From NCBI GenBank assembly GCA_012800315.1, contig JAAZJO010000010.1, positions 109,942-151,887 of the forward strand: DNA of 41,946 nucleotides. The letters are read 5' to 3'. How positions within the stretch are numbered: the stretch's first letter is position 1; the number at the start of each line of letters is the position of its first letter. The DNA comes from Candidatus Falkowiibacteriota bacterium. Lineage in GTDB: Bacteria; Patescibacteriota; Patescibacteriia; Patescibacteriales; UBA12465. A program made the position numbers and the translations under genes. The notes beneath the pieces are model-generated. The model did no database searches, was not told the DNA's origin, and saw only the letters and a program-made list of their open reading frames with translations. This document shows, one piece after another, positions 32,163 to 39,938 of this stretch.

Positions 32163-33920
32163 ATGGATAAAAATGATAGACTGTTAACGCTTTTGCAGTC
32201 AAAAAATATAATAACCGCTGAGGATGTCCTCAAGATAAAATCCGAGATACAAAAAAAGAATATTAATCTCGGCTCTTATTTGCTTGGGGAAAAAATAATT
32301 GATGAAGAGAAGTTGACAGAGATTAAGGCGGAGATGTTTGGCTTGCCTTATTATAATCTGTTAAACGAAGAAGTGCCGGAAAATGTTTTAAATTTTTTGC
32401 CAGAAGAAATTTCTAAAACATATCAAGTAGTTTGTTTTGAATGGAAGAATAAAATGATTAAAATTGGTTTAACTGAACCGAATCTACGTTCAATGGAGGC
32501 AATTAATTTCTTAGCGGCTGATGAAAAATTAACTGTTCAATATTATTTGATTTCTAACTCTAGTTATCAAAAAGTTTTTAAACAATACCAAAAATTAGAA
32601 GAAGAAATTTCTAGCGCTTTGGAAGTTAAGGCTAGGGAAGAAGGAGAGGATATTGTGGCGGTTAACACTGAGGCAGATGATGTTTCGGCGGAAGACATTA
32701 ATAGTGCGCCAGTTTCGCGTATTGTTTCGGTTATTATTCGCCACGCAGTTGAAGCGCGCGCTTCTGATATTCATATAGAACCTTTTGCTAAAGAGAGTCG
32801 GGTGCGTTATCGCATTGATGGCATTTTACACACTTCCTTAACTTTACCAAAAAGTATCCATAATGCGATTATTGCACGTGTTAAGGTTTTAGCTAAATTA
32901 AAACTTGATGAAACACGTATTCCACAAGATGGACGTATTCGTCTTTTAGTGAATAATCGTGAGGTTGATTTTCGTGTCTCTACTTTGCCATTAGTTAATT
33001 CGGAAAAAGTGGTGATGAGAATCTTGGACACTTCACGGGGCGCTCCGACTTTAGAGGGCTTGGGTTTTAATAAATTAGCTTTGCGCCGAATTGGAGAGGG
33101 AATTAAGAAAACCAGTGGTATTTTCTTAGTTACTGGTCCGACTGGAAGTGGTAAAACGACTACTTTGTATGCAATTTTAAATATTCTTAATCAGGAAGGA
33201 GTGAATATTTCTACTCTAGAAGATCCGATTGAATACGAAATTAAGGGAATTAATCAATCACAAATTAGACCTAGAATTGGTTTCTCTTTTGCTAATGGTT
33301 TACGCTCCCTTTTACGTCAAGATCCGAATATTATTATGGTTGGTGAAATTCGTGACGAAGAAACGGCAGAATTATCTATCCAAGCCTCTTTAACGGGTCA
33401 CTTAGTTTTATCAACTTTGCACACTAATGACGCGCTGGGTGCCATCTTTCGTTTATTGGATATGAAAATTGAGCGCTTTTTGTTATCCTCAACTCTCAGA
33501 ACAGTGATTGCCCAACGTTTAGCACGTCGTTTATGTGAGCATTGTAAGGCGCCAACTGAATTGTCTAGCGATGTTAATCAGGAAATTATTGAAGAAATGA
33601 AAAAAGTGCCACTCCATGTCTTAAAAGAAGAGTTGCCTAATTTTACCACTCCAGAAGAAATTTTACAGCAACATAAGATTTATAAAGCGGTTGGTTGTCC
33701 GCGTTGTGAAAACACTGGCTATTCTAGCCGAGTGGCCATTGCTGAGGTGATTGAGATAAATGATGCTTTAGGGGCGATGATTAATAAAAATGATAAAAAC
33801 TTAAATGTTGAAGCGGTGAAAAAGAATGAGGATTTTGTGACTATTAAACAAGATGGAATTATTAAAGTTCTTCAAGGAATAACAACCATGGAAGAAGTTT
33901 TGCGGGTGATTGAAAGTTAA
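32163..33920 (+). CDS. pilB: Type IV pilus extension ATPase PilB (GspE family)
   Basis: Secretion ATPase that powers pilus assembly. The 585-residue protein begins with an MshEN-type N-terminal domain (about residues 10-150) with the L-L-G-E-K-I-I-D motif. The motor domain carries Walker A G-P-T-G-S-G-K-T at residues 325-332, an Asp box and a D-P-N-I-I-M-V-G-E-I-R-D Walker B, a T-G-H-L-V-L-S-T-L-H-T-N His box, and a four-cysteine zinc site (Cys458, Cys461, Cys512, Cys515), characteristic of PilB/GspE and not of the retraction ATPase PilT. It follows the small anchored protein after nine bases and precedes pilC. Confidence 0.97.
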   Translation: MDKNDRLLTLLQSKNIITAEDVLKIKSEIQKKNINLGSYLLGEKIIDEEKLTEIKAEMFGLPYYNLLNEEVPENVLNFLPEEISKTYQVVCFEWKNKMIKIGLTEPNLRSMEAINFLAADEKLTVQYYLISNSSYQKVFKQYQKLEEEISSALEVKAREEGEDIVAVNTEADDVSAEDINSAPVSRIVSVIIRHAVEARASDIHIEPFAKESRVRYRIDGILHTSLTLPKSIHNAIIARVKVLAKLKLDETRIPQDGRIRLLVNNREVDFRVSTLPLVNSEKVVMRILDTSRGAPTLEGLGFNKLALRRIGEGIKKTSGIFLVTGPTGSGKTTTLYAILNILNQEGVNISTLEDPIEYEIKGINQSQIRPRIGFSFANGLRSLLRQDPNIIMVGEIRDEETAELSIQASLTGHLVLSTLHTNDALGAIFRLLDMKIERFLLSSTLRTVIAQRLARRLCEHCKAPTELSSDVNQEIIEEMKKVPLHVLKEELPNFTTPEEILQQHKIYKAVGCPRCENTGYSSRVAIAEVIEINDALGAMINKNDKNLNVEAVKKNEDFVTIKQDGIIKVLQGITTMEEVLRVIES

Positions 33921-33932
33921 TAATAAGTTAAT

Positions 33933-35138
33933 ATGCCAATTTTTAAATATACAGCTGAAGATTTAAACGGCCGCAAAAAACGAGGAGTGATTGTAGGCGT
34001 TAATGAGAGTGAGGTAGCTAATAAATTACGCCGGAAAGAATTAAATCCTTTATTATTAGTAGACATTACTAATACTTTTGAGGGTAAATTAAATTTATTT
34101 CTTTCACCAATTAAAACTAAAGATTTAGTTGTTTTTTCTCGTCAATTTTCAGTGATGATTTCTGCGAATGTGCCAGTGGTTGAATCTTTATTAATTTTAG
34201 TTGATCAAACTGATAATATTGCTTTTAAAAACATGTTGGCAGAAATTGCCTTTGAAGTTGATAGTGGTTCTTTTCTATCAGATTCTTTTGCTAAGCGACC
34301 GAAAGTTTTTTCGGATTTTTTTGTTAACATTGTTCGCTCAGGAGAATCTTCTGGTAAATTAGATGAGGTGTTGAATTATTTAGCAGATGAAACAGAGAAG
34401 AATTATGATATTTCTTCAAAGATAAAAGGGGCCATGATTTATCCAATTTTTATCGTCATTGCTTTAATTGGAGTGGCTATTATTTTAATGATTTATATTA
34501 TTCCGTCTTTGACTTCAACTTTTACTGAATCTGGTTTGGATTTGCCTTGGGCGACCAGAGCAGTGATGGCGGTTTCTAATTTTTTGCAAAAATATATTGT
34601 TGTGTTAGCGTTTGCGATAGTCGGCTTTGTTTTGTTATTGCGTCTTTATGCAAAAACTTATGGTGGGAGACGTAATTTAGATATTTTAAAATTAAAATTG
34701 CCGATTTTTGGTAAGTTATTTAGTTATATTTATTTAATGCGTTTTACTCGTTCTCTATCTACATTATTAAAAGGAGGCGTGCCAATTACTCGCTCTTTGT
34801 CAATTGTGGCTGAAGTTGTGGGTAATACAATTTATCGCGAACTTATTTTAGAAACTTTAGAATCAATTAATGATGGTAATCCTTTATCATCGGTAATGGA
34901 GAATAGCAGTTATGTGCCGAATATGGTGCCACAAATGATTGCGGTCGGTGAAAAAACGGGAAAAATAGATTCAGTTTTAGACCGCATTACCGATTTTTAT
35001 GAGCGGGAATCGTCTAATATGCTTGATAATTTAAGTAAATTAATGGAGCCGATTATTATGGTTATTATGGGCATCGGGGTAGGCATTATGGTGGCGGCTG
35101 TTCTTTTACCGATGTATAATATGGCTAACGCGATTTAG
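33933..35138 (+). CDS. pilC: Type IV pilus inner-membrane protein PilC (GspF family)
   Basis: Polytopic platform protein of pilus assembly, 401 residues. Two GspF domains are seen (about residues 65-190 and 265-390), each with the F-x-R-Q-x-x-V/T-L-L/x-x-G-V-P-x-x-x-S-L pattern (F-S-R-Q-F-S and M-R-F-T-R-S-L-S-T-L-L-K-G-G-V-P), and about three membrane helices with the I-M-V-I-M-G-I-G-V-G segment at the C-terminus. The N-terminal F-K-Y-T-A-E-D-L-N-G start is family-typical. It lies 12 bases after pilB. No pilT or pilD is found next to it in this window. Confidence 0.96.
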   Translation: MPIFKYTAEDLNGRKKRGVIVGVNESEVANKLRRKELNPLLLVDITNTFEGKLNLFLSPIKTKDLVVFSRQFSVMISANVPVVESLLILVDQTDNIAFKNMLAEIAFEVDSGSFLSDSFAKRPKVFSDFFVNIVRSGESSGKLDEVLNYLADETEKNYDISSKIKGAMIYPIFIVIALIGVAIILMIYIIPSLTSTFTESGLDLPWATRAVMAVSNFLQKYIVVLAFAIVGFVLLLRLYAKTYGGRRNLDILKLKLPIFGKLFSYIYLMRFTRSLSTLLKGGVPITRSLSIVAEVVGNTIYRELILETLESINDGNPLSSVMENSSYVPNMVPQMIAVGEKTGKIDSVLDRITDFYERESSNMLDNLSKLMEPIIMVIMGIGVGIMVAAVLLPMYNMANAI

Positions 35139-35179
35139 TTTTTTTGTTATTCACTTTTTTGCTTAATTTTAAAAAACTA

Positions 35180-35208
35180 TTGCGCCGTTTTTCTAGACAT
35201 GTTATAAT
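35180..35208 (+). promoter_or_regulatory. Promoter of the major pilin gene
   Basis: TTGCGC (35180-35185), 17-bp spacer ending in TGT, TATAAT (35203-35208), an extended -10. The surrounding 20-base word is nearly identical to that at the 37357 promoter. Initiation near 35215 gives a leader of about 46 nt that is almost pure A and T. Confidence 0.65.
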
Positions 35209-35261
35209 TTTAGTGTTATTATATTAATATATTTATATAAAATTTTTTAATTTTTTTTGAT

Positions 35262-35705
35262 ATGAAAAAAACTAAACAGGGTTTTACCATAATTGAACTG
35301 TTGGTAGTTATCGCTATTATTGGCTTATTATCTACCTTGTCAATTGTTGCCTTAAATCAGGCTCGTGCTCGCTCTCGTGATGCACGTCGTTTGGCGGATA
35401 TTAAACAGATGCAAACCGCTTTAGAAATGTATTACAATGATAATAATAAGTATCCATCAAGCCTAGAAGATCTAAGCTCTTCAACACCTCCTTATTTATT
35501 AATTATCCCCGTTGCTCCAACTCCGGCTGATGGAACTGGTTGTGATACGGGTAATACTTATACCTATACCGCCACGGCTTTAAATGGTGTTAACCAATCT
35601 TCTTATACTTTGACCTATTGTTTAGGTAGCGATACGGGTGGGGTTGAATCTGGTTTGAATACAGCTACTCCAGCGGGTATTACTTCTAAGGCTTTGGTAT
35701 ACTAA
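35262..35705 (+). CDS. Type IV major pilin-like prepilin
   Basis: A 147-residue prepilin: leader M-K-K-T-K-Q-G, cleavage before F-T-I-I-E with Glu at +5, then a hydrophobic N-terminal helix (L-L-V-V-I-A-I-I-G) and an R-A-R-S-R-D-A-R-R-L-A-D-I-K-Q-M-Q stretch as in GspG/PilA-type pilins. The globular part has a N-N-K-Y-P-S motif near the helix end and two cysteines in the C-terminal half that may form the D-region disulfide. It is a separate transcription unit downstream of pilC, with its own promoter and terminator, as expected for a highly expressed pilin. Confidence 0.92.
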   Translation: MKKTKQGFTIIELLVVIAIIGLLSTLSIVALNQARARSRDARRLADIKQMQTALEMYYNDNNKYPSSLEDLSSSTPPYLLIIPVAPTPADGTGCDTGNTYTYTATALNGVNQSSYTLTYCLGSDTGGVESGLNTATPAGITSKALVY

Positions 35706-35726
35706 ACTTGTTTGTAATTATTTTTT

Positions 35727-35755
35727 AAAGACCTCTCAGACTGGGAGGTCTTTTT
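35727..35755 (+). terminator. Terminator of the pilin gene
   Basis: aaagacctc (35727-35735) pairs with gaggtcttt (35745-35753), 9-nt loop, then T-run. A perfect 9-bp stem. Confidence 0.9.
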
Positions 35756-35800
35756 GTTATTTTAGAAACTAAATTGAAGGGTTTTTTAAAGCAGATTTTA

Positions 35801-35809
35801 TGATATAAT
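35801..35809 (+). promoter_or_regulatory. Extended -10 promoter, almost leaderless
   Basis: TGATATAAT at 35801-35809; the -35 position (gttttt) is poor. The FemAB-like ATG starts at 35817, so transcription beginning 7 bases after the -10 would fall on or within one base of the start codon. Confidence 0.55.
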
Positions 35810-35816
35810 AATAACT

Positions 35817-36806
35817 ATGGAATTAATTAAATTAGATGGACAAAAGAATAAAAGAGAAATAAATAGTTTAGCCGGTGATGAATTTTTGCAGTCGGAGCTT
35901 TGGGGCACTTTGAGCGCTAAAAGTGGGGAGACAGTGGAGTATTGGGGAGTGAAAGCGGAGGAGCAGATTTTGGCTTCCGTTTTGCTTATTAAAAAACCAT
36001 TAGGCGGTGGCTTTTTTTATTGGTCAGCACCGCGGGGACCGCGAGGAGAAGAGAAAGCTATTATTTTTTTACTTCAAGAATTAAAGAAGAAAAAAGCGTC
36101 CGCTGTTTTTTTGCGTCTAGAACCAGAAAAATTGCCGAATGATGAGCTGATAAAAAGTAAATTACAGAAGAGTATTGATCTACAACCGAAAAAAACTTTA
36201 ATCTTAGATTTAGAAAAAAGTGAGGCGGATTTATTAAAAGAAATGAGCCAGAAAACGCGCTATAATGTTCGCTTAGCGGGGAAAAAAGGAGTGGCAATAG
36301 TGCCGGGAAGCAGTCAGGATTTTTCAGAGTTTTGGCGCTTAATGTCAATCACTGGCCAGCGAGATGCTTTTCGTTTACATTGCGCTGCACATTATCAAAA
36401 CTTAATAGAGGCTGGTGAAAAAGAGGAGGCTATTTCTAGTAATAAAATAAATGGTCAAATAAAATTATTTTTTGCCCAAGCAAACGGGAAAAATATTGCG
36501 ACGGGTTTATTTTCTTTTTTTGGGCAGCGAGTCACTTATTTGCATGGAGCCTCTGATAATGAGGCGCGCAATTTAATGGCCCCGCATTTTTTACAATGGG
36601 CAGTGATTAAGCAGGCTCAGCAAGAGGGTTATAAATATTATGATTTTTATGGTATTGATGAGCAGAAATGGCCGGGAGTAACTCGTTTCAAATTAGGTTT
36701 TGGCGGTTCAGTGAAAGAATATCCGGGTACTTATGACTTTGTTTTTCGGCCGGTGATTTATAATTTATATAAATGGTTACGAAAATTAAAAAGATGCTTG
36801 AAGTAA
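35817..36806 (+). CDS. FemAB/MurM-type peptidoglycan aminoacyltransferase-like protein
   Basis: A 329-residue acyltransferase of the GNAT-related FemABX fold. Typical elements: Q-S-E-L-W-G-T near residue 25 (FemAB Q-S-x-x-W), W-S-A-P-R-G-P near 67, S-Q-K-T-R-Y-N-V-R-L near 144 and a conserved C-terminal Y-Y-D-F-Y-G-I-D plus F-K-L-G-F-G-G block that ends the family's second domain. FemAB proteins attach amino acids from charged tRNA to peptidoglycan precursors; shorter relatives act as general acyltransferases, so the acceptor here is uncertain. It stands alone behind an extended -10 and precedes ybeY by 31 bases. Confidence 0.88.
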   Translation: MELIKLDGQKNKREINSLAGDEFLQSELWGTLSAKSGETVEYWGVKAEEQILASVLLIKKPLGGGFFYWSAPRGPRGEEKAIIFLLQELKKKKASAVFLRLEPEKLPNDELIKSKLQKSIDLQPKKTLILDLEKSEADLLKEMSQKTRYNVRLAGKKGVAIVPGSSQDFSEFWRLMSITGQRDAFRLHCAAHYQNLIEAGEKEEAISSNKINGQIKLFFAQANGKNIATGLFSFFGQRVTYLHGASDNEARNLMAPHFLQWAVIKQAQQEGYKYYDFYGIDEQKWPGVTRFKLGFGGSVKEYPGTYDFVFRPVIYNLYKWLRKLKRCLK

Positions 36807-36837
36807 AAAATTAAATAAAAGAGCTGGTGATAAAAAT

Positions 36838-37269
36838 ATGATTGAAATAAATAATACAACTAAACAGAAAATAAATATAGCTAAAACAAAAAGAGTAGTT
36901 GAGGCTTTTTTAAGGGCATATAAAAAAGCTGATTTTACAGTTTCAGTGGCGATTATTGGACCAGCACGGATGCAAAAATTAAATAAAACTTATCGGGGAA
37001 TTGATCGGCCGACAGATGTTTTATCTTTTGCTGGCACTAAAGAAAAGGGTCAGGAAAAATATTTAGGTGAGGTGATTATTAATATTGCTGAAGTAAAAAA
37101 AGCGAATAAGTATTTAGAAGTTTTTGGTCTTAAAAAAGCAGCGGACTATATTTTTTATTTTTTATTGGTGCACGGTCTGCTTCATCTAGTTGGTTATAAT
37201 GATGACAGAGAAGTGGATCGTTTAAAAATGCTGAACTTAGGTGAGCGTTTTTTAGAAGAGTGGTTGTAA
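36838..37269 (+). CDS. ybeY: YbeY-like endoribonuclease with altered metal site
   Basis: A 143-residue protein of the YbeY/UPF0054 family, a metal-dependent RNase for 16S rRNA maturation and ribosome quality control. The N-terminal part has the N-K-T-Y-R-G-I-D-R-P-T-D-V-L-S-F signature near residue 50, and the catalytic motif is H-G-L-L-H-L-V-G-Y-N-D-D at residues 112-123: His112 and His116 are in place, but the third zinc ligand, His in H-x3-H-x5-H, is Asp122. The family's usual length is about 140-160. Asp can also bind zinc, so activity is uncertain and not excluded. It is probably co-transcribed with the FemAB-like gene. Confidence 0.88.
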   Translation: MIEINNTTKQKINIAKTKRVVEAFLRAYKKADFTVSVAIIGPARMQKLNKTYRGIDRPTDVLSFAGTKEKGQEKYLGEVIINIAEVKKANKYLEVFGLKKAADYIFYFLLVHGLLHLVGYNDDREVDRLKMLNLGERFLEEWL

Positions 37270-37318
37270 AATTATTCAGTGATTTTTTAAGGTTTGATAT
37301 CAGATTTATAGCTAGATA

Positions 37319-37327
37319 TGTTATAAT
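37319..37327 (+). promoter_or_regulatory. Extended -10 promoter of the minor pilin cluster
   Basis: TGTTATAAT at 37319-37327; no good -35 at 17 bp (TTGATA lies 22 bp away). A 20-base word here (37312-37331) matches that at the major pilin promoter at 18 of 20 positions. Leader about 23 nt. Confidence 0.6.
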
Positions 37328-37356
37328 TTAAATAAGAAGAGGCGTTAAGTTAGTTT

Positions 37357-38814
37357 ATGCTGAAATTATATTTAACAACTAATCAAAAAAATAAGGCTAT
37401 TTTTTTAGTAGCCAGTTTTTTATTTTTCTTTTTTCTAATGACAGCTGCGCCAGCTCAGGCCGCTACTTCTACTGTGCGCGGAGTTGCTTGGGCGGGCGAT
37501 TCCTATAGAGAAGTTTATATGAATTGTTTAGATGCTGTGGTTGGTAGTCGGCTTGATCAGGAGGGAAATTTATATAATTTTCCTGAGCCACGGGGTTTTC
37601 ATTTTTTCGCTGATCCGTGCCAAGCAGGTATGCAGCATGCTGTTTATATTGATGAAAATGGTAATTTTTCTGGGCAGGCTTGGAATCCGACAGTCAATTT
37701 TATTTCTTTTTCTGGGACAGCCACTCCACCAGATAATTATAGTTCAACTAATGCCCATTGTCCGCACACTTGTAATGCTAGTAATAATTGCTGGGCCTGT
37801 CTTAATGAAACCGATCAAAAAGTTTATGGCTGGGCGAGGATTGATGTTAGTGGTGAATGGATTAAGTTAGATAATGATTTAGAGCCAACTTCAGTTAGCT
37901 TACAAGGCTGTGATTTGTCCGCCTCAACTTTTCCTGGGCACGGCATTCCTGTAGGCGACTTTGTTGGTTATGCGGTAGCTGATGCAGGCAATACTAATTT
38001 TACCGGCACCATTAGTTTTAATTGCGAAAGTGAAGCCGGGGGGAGTGCTTGTGAGGAGAGAAATTATAAAGTTTATATTGGTAATTTAACTTTAGGTGCT
38101 TTAACTGCGCCAAACTGGAGTTATACTCAGGCCTGTAATAATGCTTTAGGGGCGGCTTTAAAGTGGTGCAAACGTAGTGGTATTCAAACTGCTTATGAAG
38201 TGATGGTTAGTACCAGTAATACACCCGACCCGAGTTCAGCAGTTTGTTGGTCAAGAAAAAAGATTTCTGATTATGCTTTTCAGTACACTCTACCAAACGC
38301 CGATCTTGATTGCGCGCCGTTAAATTATGGCACTAATTATTATTGGTGGGTGCGTGCTTATGATGAGAATGATGAGCCGACTGAATGGTATCAATATAAT
38401 AGCAATTCGGCGACTGATACGGATGGAAATCCAGATGGTAATCCCTTAACTTTTACGACTTTCAAGCATAATTTTCCTAATCCCTTTATCACCTGGGAGC
38501 CGCTCACTCCCGTAGTTGGTACTACTACTTTATTCTCAGCCATTAATTCACAATATTATACAACGGCCCAGCCATCATTGCCACAATCTTGTGCTGGTAA
38601 TAATTGTAATTATTTATGGAGTGTAAGTGGCGGAACTTATACGATTTCAACTACCACCGCTGCCACCACCTCAATTGTTTTCACCAATTCAATTAAAGGA
38701 GCATTTGTAGAGTTAGAGTTACGAGATAGTGATAACTATATGTGTAAGGCTCGCACAGCTCCTATGGAAATAAATTATGATCTACCACTCTGGCGTGAAG
38801 TTAAAGCTAAATAA
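37357..38814 (+). CDS. Secreted Cys-rich protein, first gene of the minor pilin cluster
   Basis: A 485-residue exported protein with a signal peptide (basic N-terminus, hydrophobic core, A-Q-A-A cleavage near residue 38). The mature part is rich in Gly, Ser, Thr, Asn, Cys and Trp, with many beta-type stretches; a G-x-A-W-x-G-D motif just after the cleavage site and a later G-W-A-R-I-D-V-S-G-E-W-I repeat similar in style to W-A-Y/G-W-A-R-containing extracellular domains. Many Cys (about 18) suggest several disulfides. Near residues 280-345 it resembles a fibronectin-III-like strand pattern with Y-x-W-W-V-R-A-Y. It is followed with a 38-base overlap by the first minor pilin gene. Likely part of the pilus or an exported partner; not recognised. 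Confidence 0.75.
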   Translation: MLKLYLTTNQKNKAIFLVASFLFFFFLMTAAPAQAATSTVRGVAWAGDSYREVYMNCLDAVVGSRLDQEGNLYNFPEPRGFHFFADPCQAGMQHAVYIDENGNFSGQAWNPTVNFISFSGTATPPDNYSSTNAHCPHTCNASNNCWACLNETDQKVYGWARIDVSGEWIKLDNDLEPTSVSLQGCDLSASTFPGHGIPVGDFVGYAVADAGNTNFTGTISFNCESEAGGSACEERNYKVYIGNLTLGALTAPNWSYTQACNNALGAALKWCKRSGIQTAYEVMVSTSNTPDPSSAVCWSRKKISDYAFQYTLPNADLDCAPLNYGTNYYWWVRAYDENDEPTEWYQYNSNSATDTDGNPDGNPLTFTTFKHNFPNPFITWEPLTPVVGTTTLFSAINSQYYTTAQPSLPQSCAGNNCNYLWSVSGGTYTISTTTAATTSIVFTNSIKGAFVELELRDSDNYMCKARTAPMEINYDLPLWREVKAK

Positions 38815-39427
38815 AAAAGGATTCACCTTAATTGAAATGGTGACCAGTATTTCGCTAATTGTGATTATTACCGCTGTTTTTGCCGCTAATTATCGTTCTA
38901 GCAATAAGCGAACAGATTTAATAATGACTGCCCAAACTTTGGTTGGTAATTTTCACGCCGCCCAAAATAATACTTTGGGTTTAGTTAAATATGGCGATGA
39001 AGTGCCGGCTGGCGGTTGGGGCATACATCTTGATTTAGCTAATCCACATCAATATATTTTATTTGCTGATTTAGATCGGCCAGCTAGTGATGAGCCGGGT
39101 AATGTTCATGAGGCTGATATTGGTTATGCTCAATATAATGAGGAAGATGAGGGCGAAATTGATTTTGGCGCTCGGCAAGTTTATTTACCAGCGGGTTTAG
39201 AAATTAGCTCCCTTAAAGCAGACAGCGGCACAAGTTTTAATTCGGTTGATATTACTTTTTTGCCGCCCGATCCGCGGACATATATTGTAGTTGATGGCGG
39301 TAATTTTTTAGAGGCCATTCAAATTACCCTCAGAGATCCTAGAGAAAATACCACTAAAATTGTTCGGGTTAATTTTTTAGGATTAGCGGAAGTCGTTGGT
39401 GATGATTTTGAAAAATTTAGTTTTTAA
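38777..39427 (+). CDS. Minor pseudopilin, GspH/FimT-like
   Basis: A 216-residue prepilin with leader K-L-N-K-K-G, cleavage before F-T-L-I-E (Glu at +5), and a hydrophobic helix of 18 residues. An in-frame GTG at 38795 gives a short basic leader and may be the true start; the ATG at 38777 overlaps the preceding gene by 38 bases. After the helix the pattern of R-S-S-N-K-R, a T-A-Q-T-L-V-G-N-F-H-A-A-Q-N segment and a beta-rich C-terminus fits GspH/FimT-type minor pilins. It is the first of four pilin-like genes. Confidence 0.85.
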   Translation: MIYHSGVKLKLNKKGFTLIEMVTSISLIVIITAVFAANYRSSNKRTDLIMTAQTLVGNFHAAQNNTLGLVKYGDEVPAGGWGIHLDLANPHQYILFADLDRPASDEPGNVHEADIGYAQYNEEDEGEIDFGARQVYLPAGLEISSLKADSGTSFNSVDITFLPPDPRTYIVVDGGNFLEAIQITLRDPRENTTKIVRVNFLGLAEVVGDDFEKFSF

Positions 39428-39431
39428 GATT

Positions 39432-39938
39432 ATGAAGATTAAAAAAGCAGCCTTTACCCTAGTAGAAGTGATCACCGTTTTGTTTGTGATTTCTTTAGGC
39501 ATGGTTGGTGCTTTAACTTTAATTTCCCAAAATATTAAAAGTCAAAGTATTAATGAAAAAACGATGATTGCCTATCAATTAGCTCAAGAGGGAGTGGAGT
39601 TGATTCGTAATTTTAGAGATACCGCTTGGAATAACGGGACTGATTTTTGTTTTAGCGATCCGGATGGTTTAGGAAATTTAATCATGGATTATCTTGATGA
39701 CTCGCCAACTGCTGTTGTCGGGACGGCGGCCGGTGATTTATTTTTAGATGAAAAGGGAATGTATCTGCATGATTCAGTGGGTCATACCCCAAGTGGTTTT
39801 AATCGTCTTTTGTCGGTTAGCCCTGTCTCTAGTGAACGGCCAGCTACTCAAGTAAAAGTGGTGGCTAAAGTTTCTTGGGAGGACCACGGCAAGCCCTATA
39901 CTTATTCTTTAGAAACACAACTCTATGATTGGCGATAG
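39432..39938 (+). CDS. Minor pseudopilin, GspI/PilV-like
   Basis: The ATG at 39432 is chosen (an upstream in-frame TTG would overlap the previous gene by 32 bases); the product is 168 residues. The leader M-K-I-K-K-A-A precedes F-T-L-V-E, so the residue before the cleavage site is Ala and not the usual Gly; Glu at +5 is retained. The hydrophobic helix contains V-L-F-V-I-S-L-G-M-V-G-A-L-T-L-I. The E-G-V-E-L-I-R-N-F-R-D-T-A-W stretch after the helix is typical of GspI/PilV minor pilins. It overlaps the next gene by 14 bases. Confidence 0.85.
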   Translation: MKIKKAAFTLVEVITVLFVISLGMVGALTLISQNIKSQSINEKTMIAYQLAQEGVELIRNFRDTAWNNGTDFCFSDPDGLGNLIMDYLDDSPTAVVGTAAGDLFLDEKGMYLHDSVGHTPSGFNRLLSVSPVSSERPATQVKVVAKVSWEDHGKPYTYSLETQLYDWR

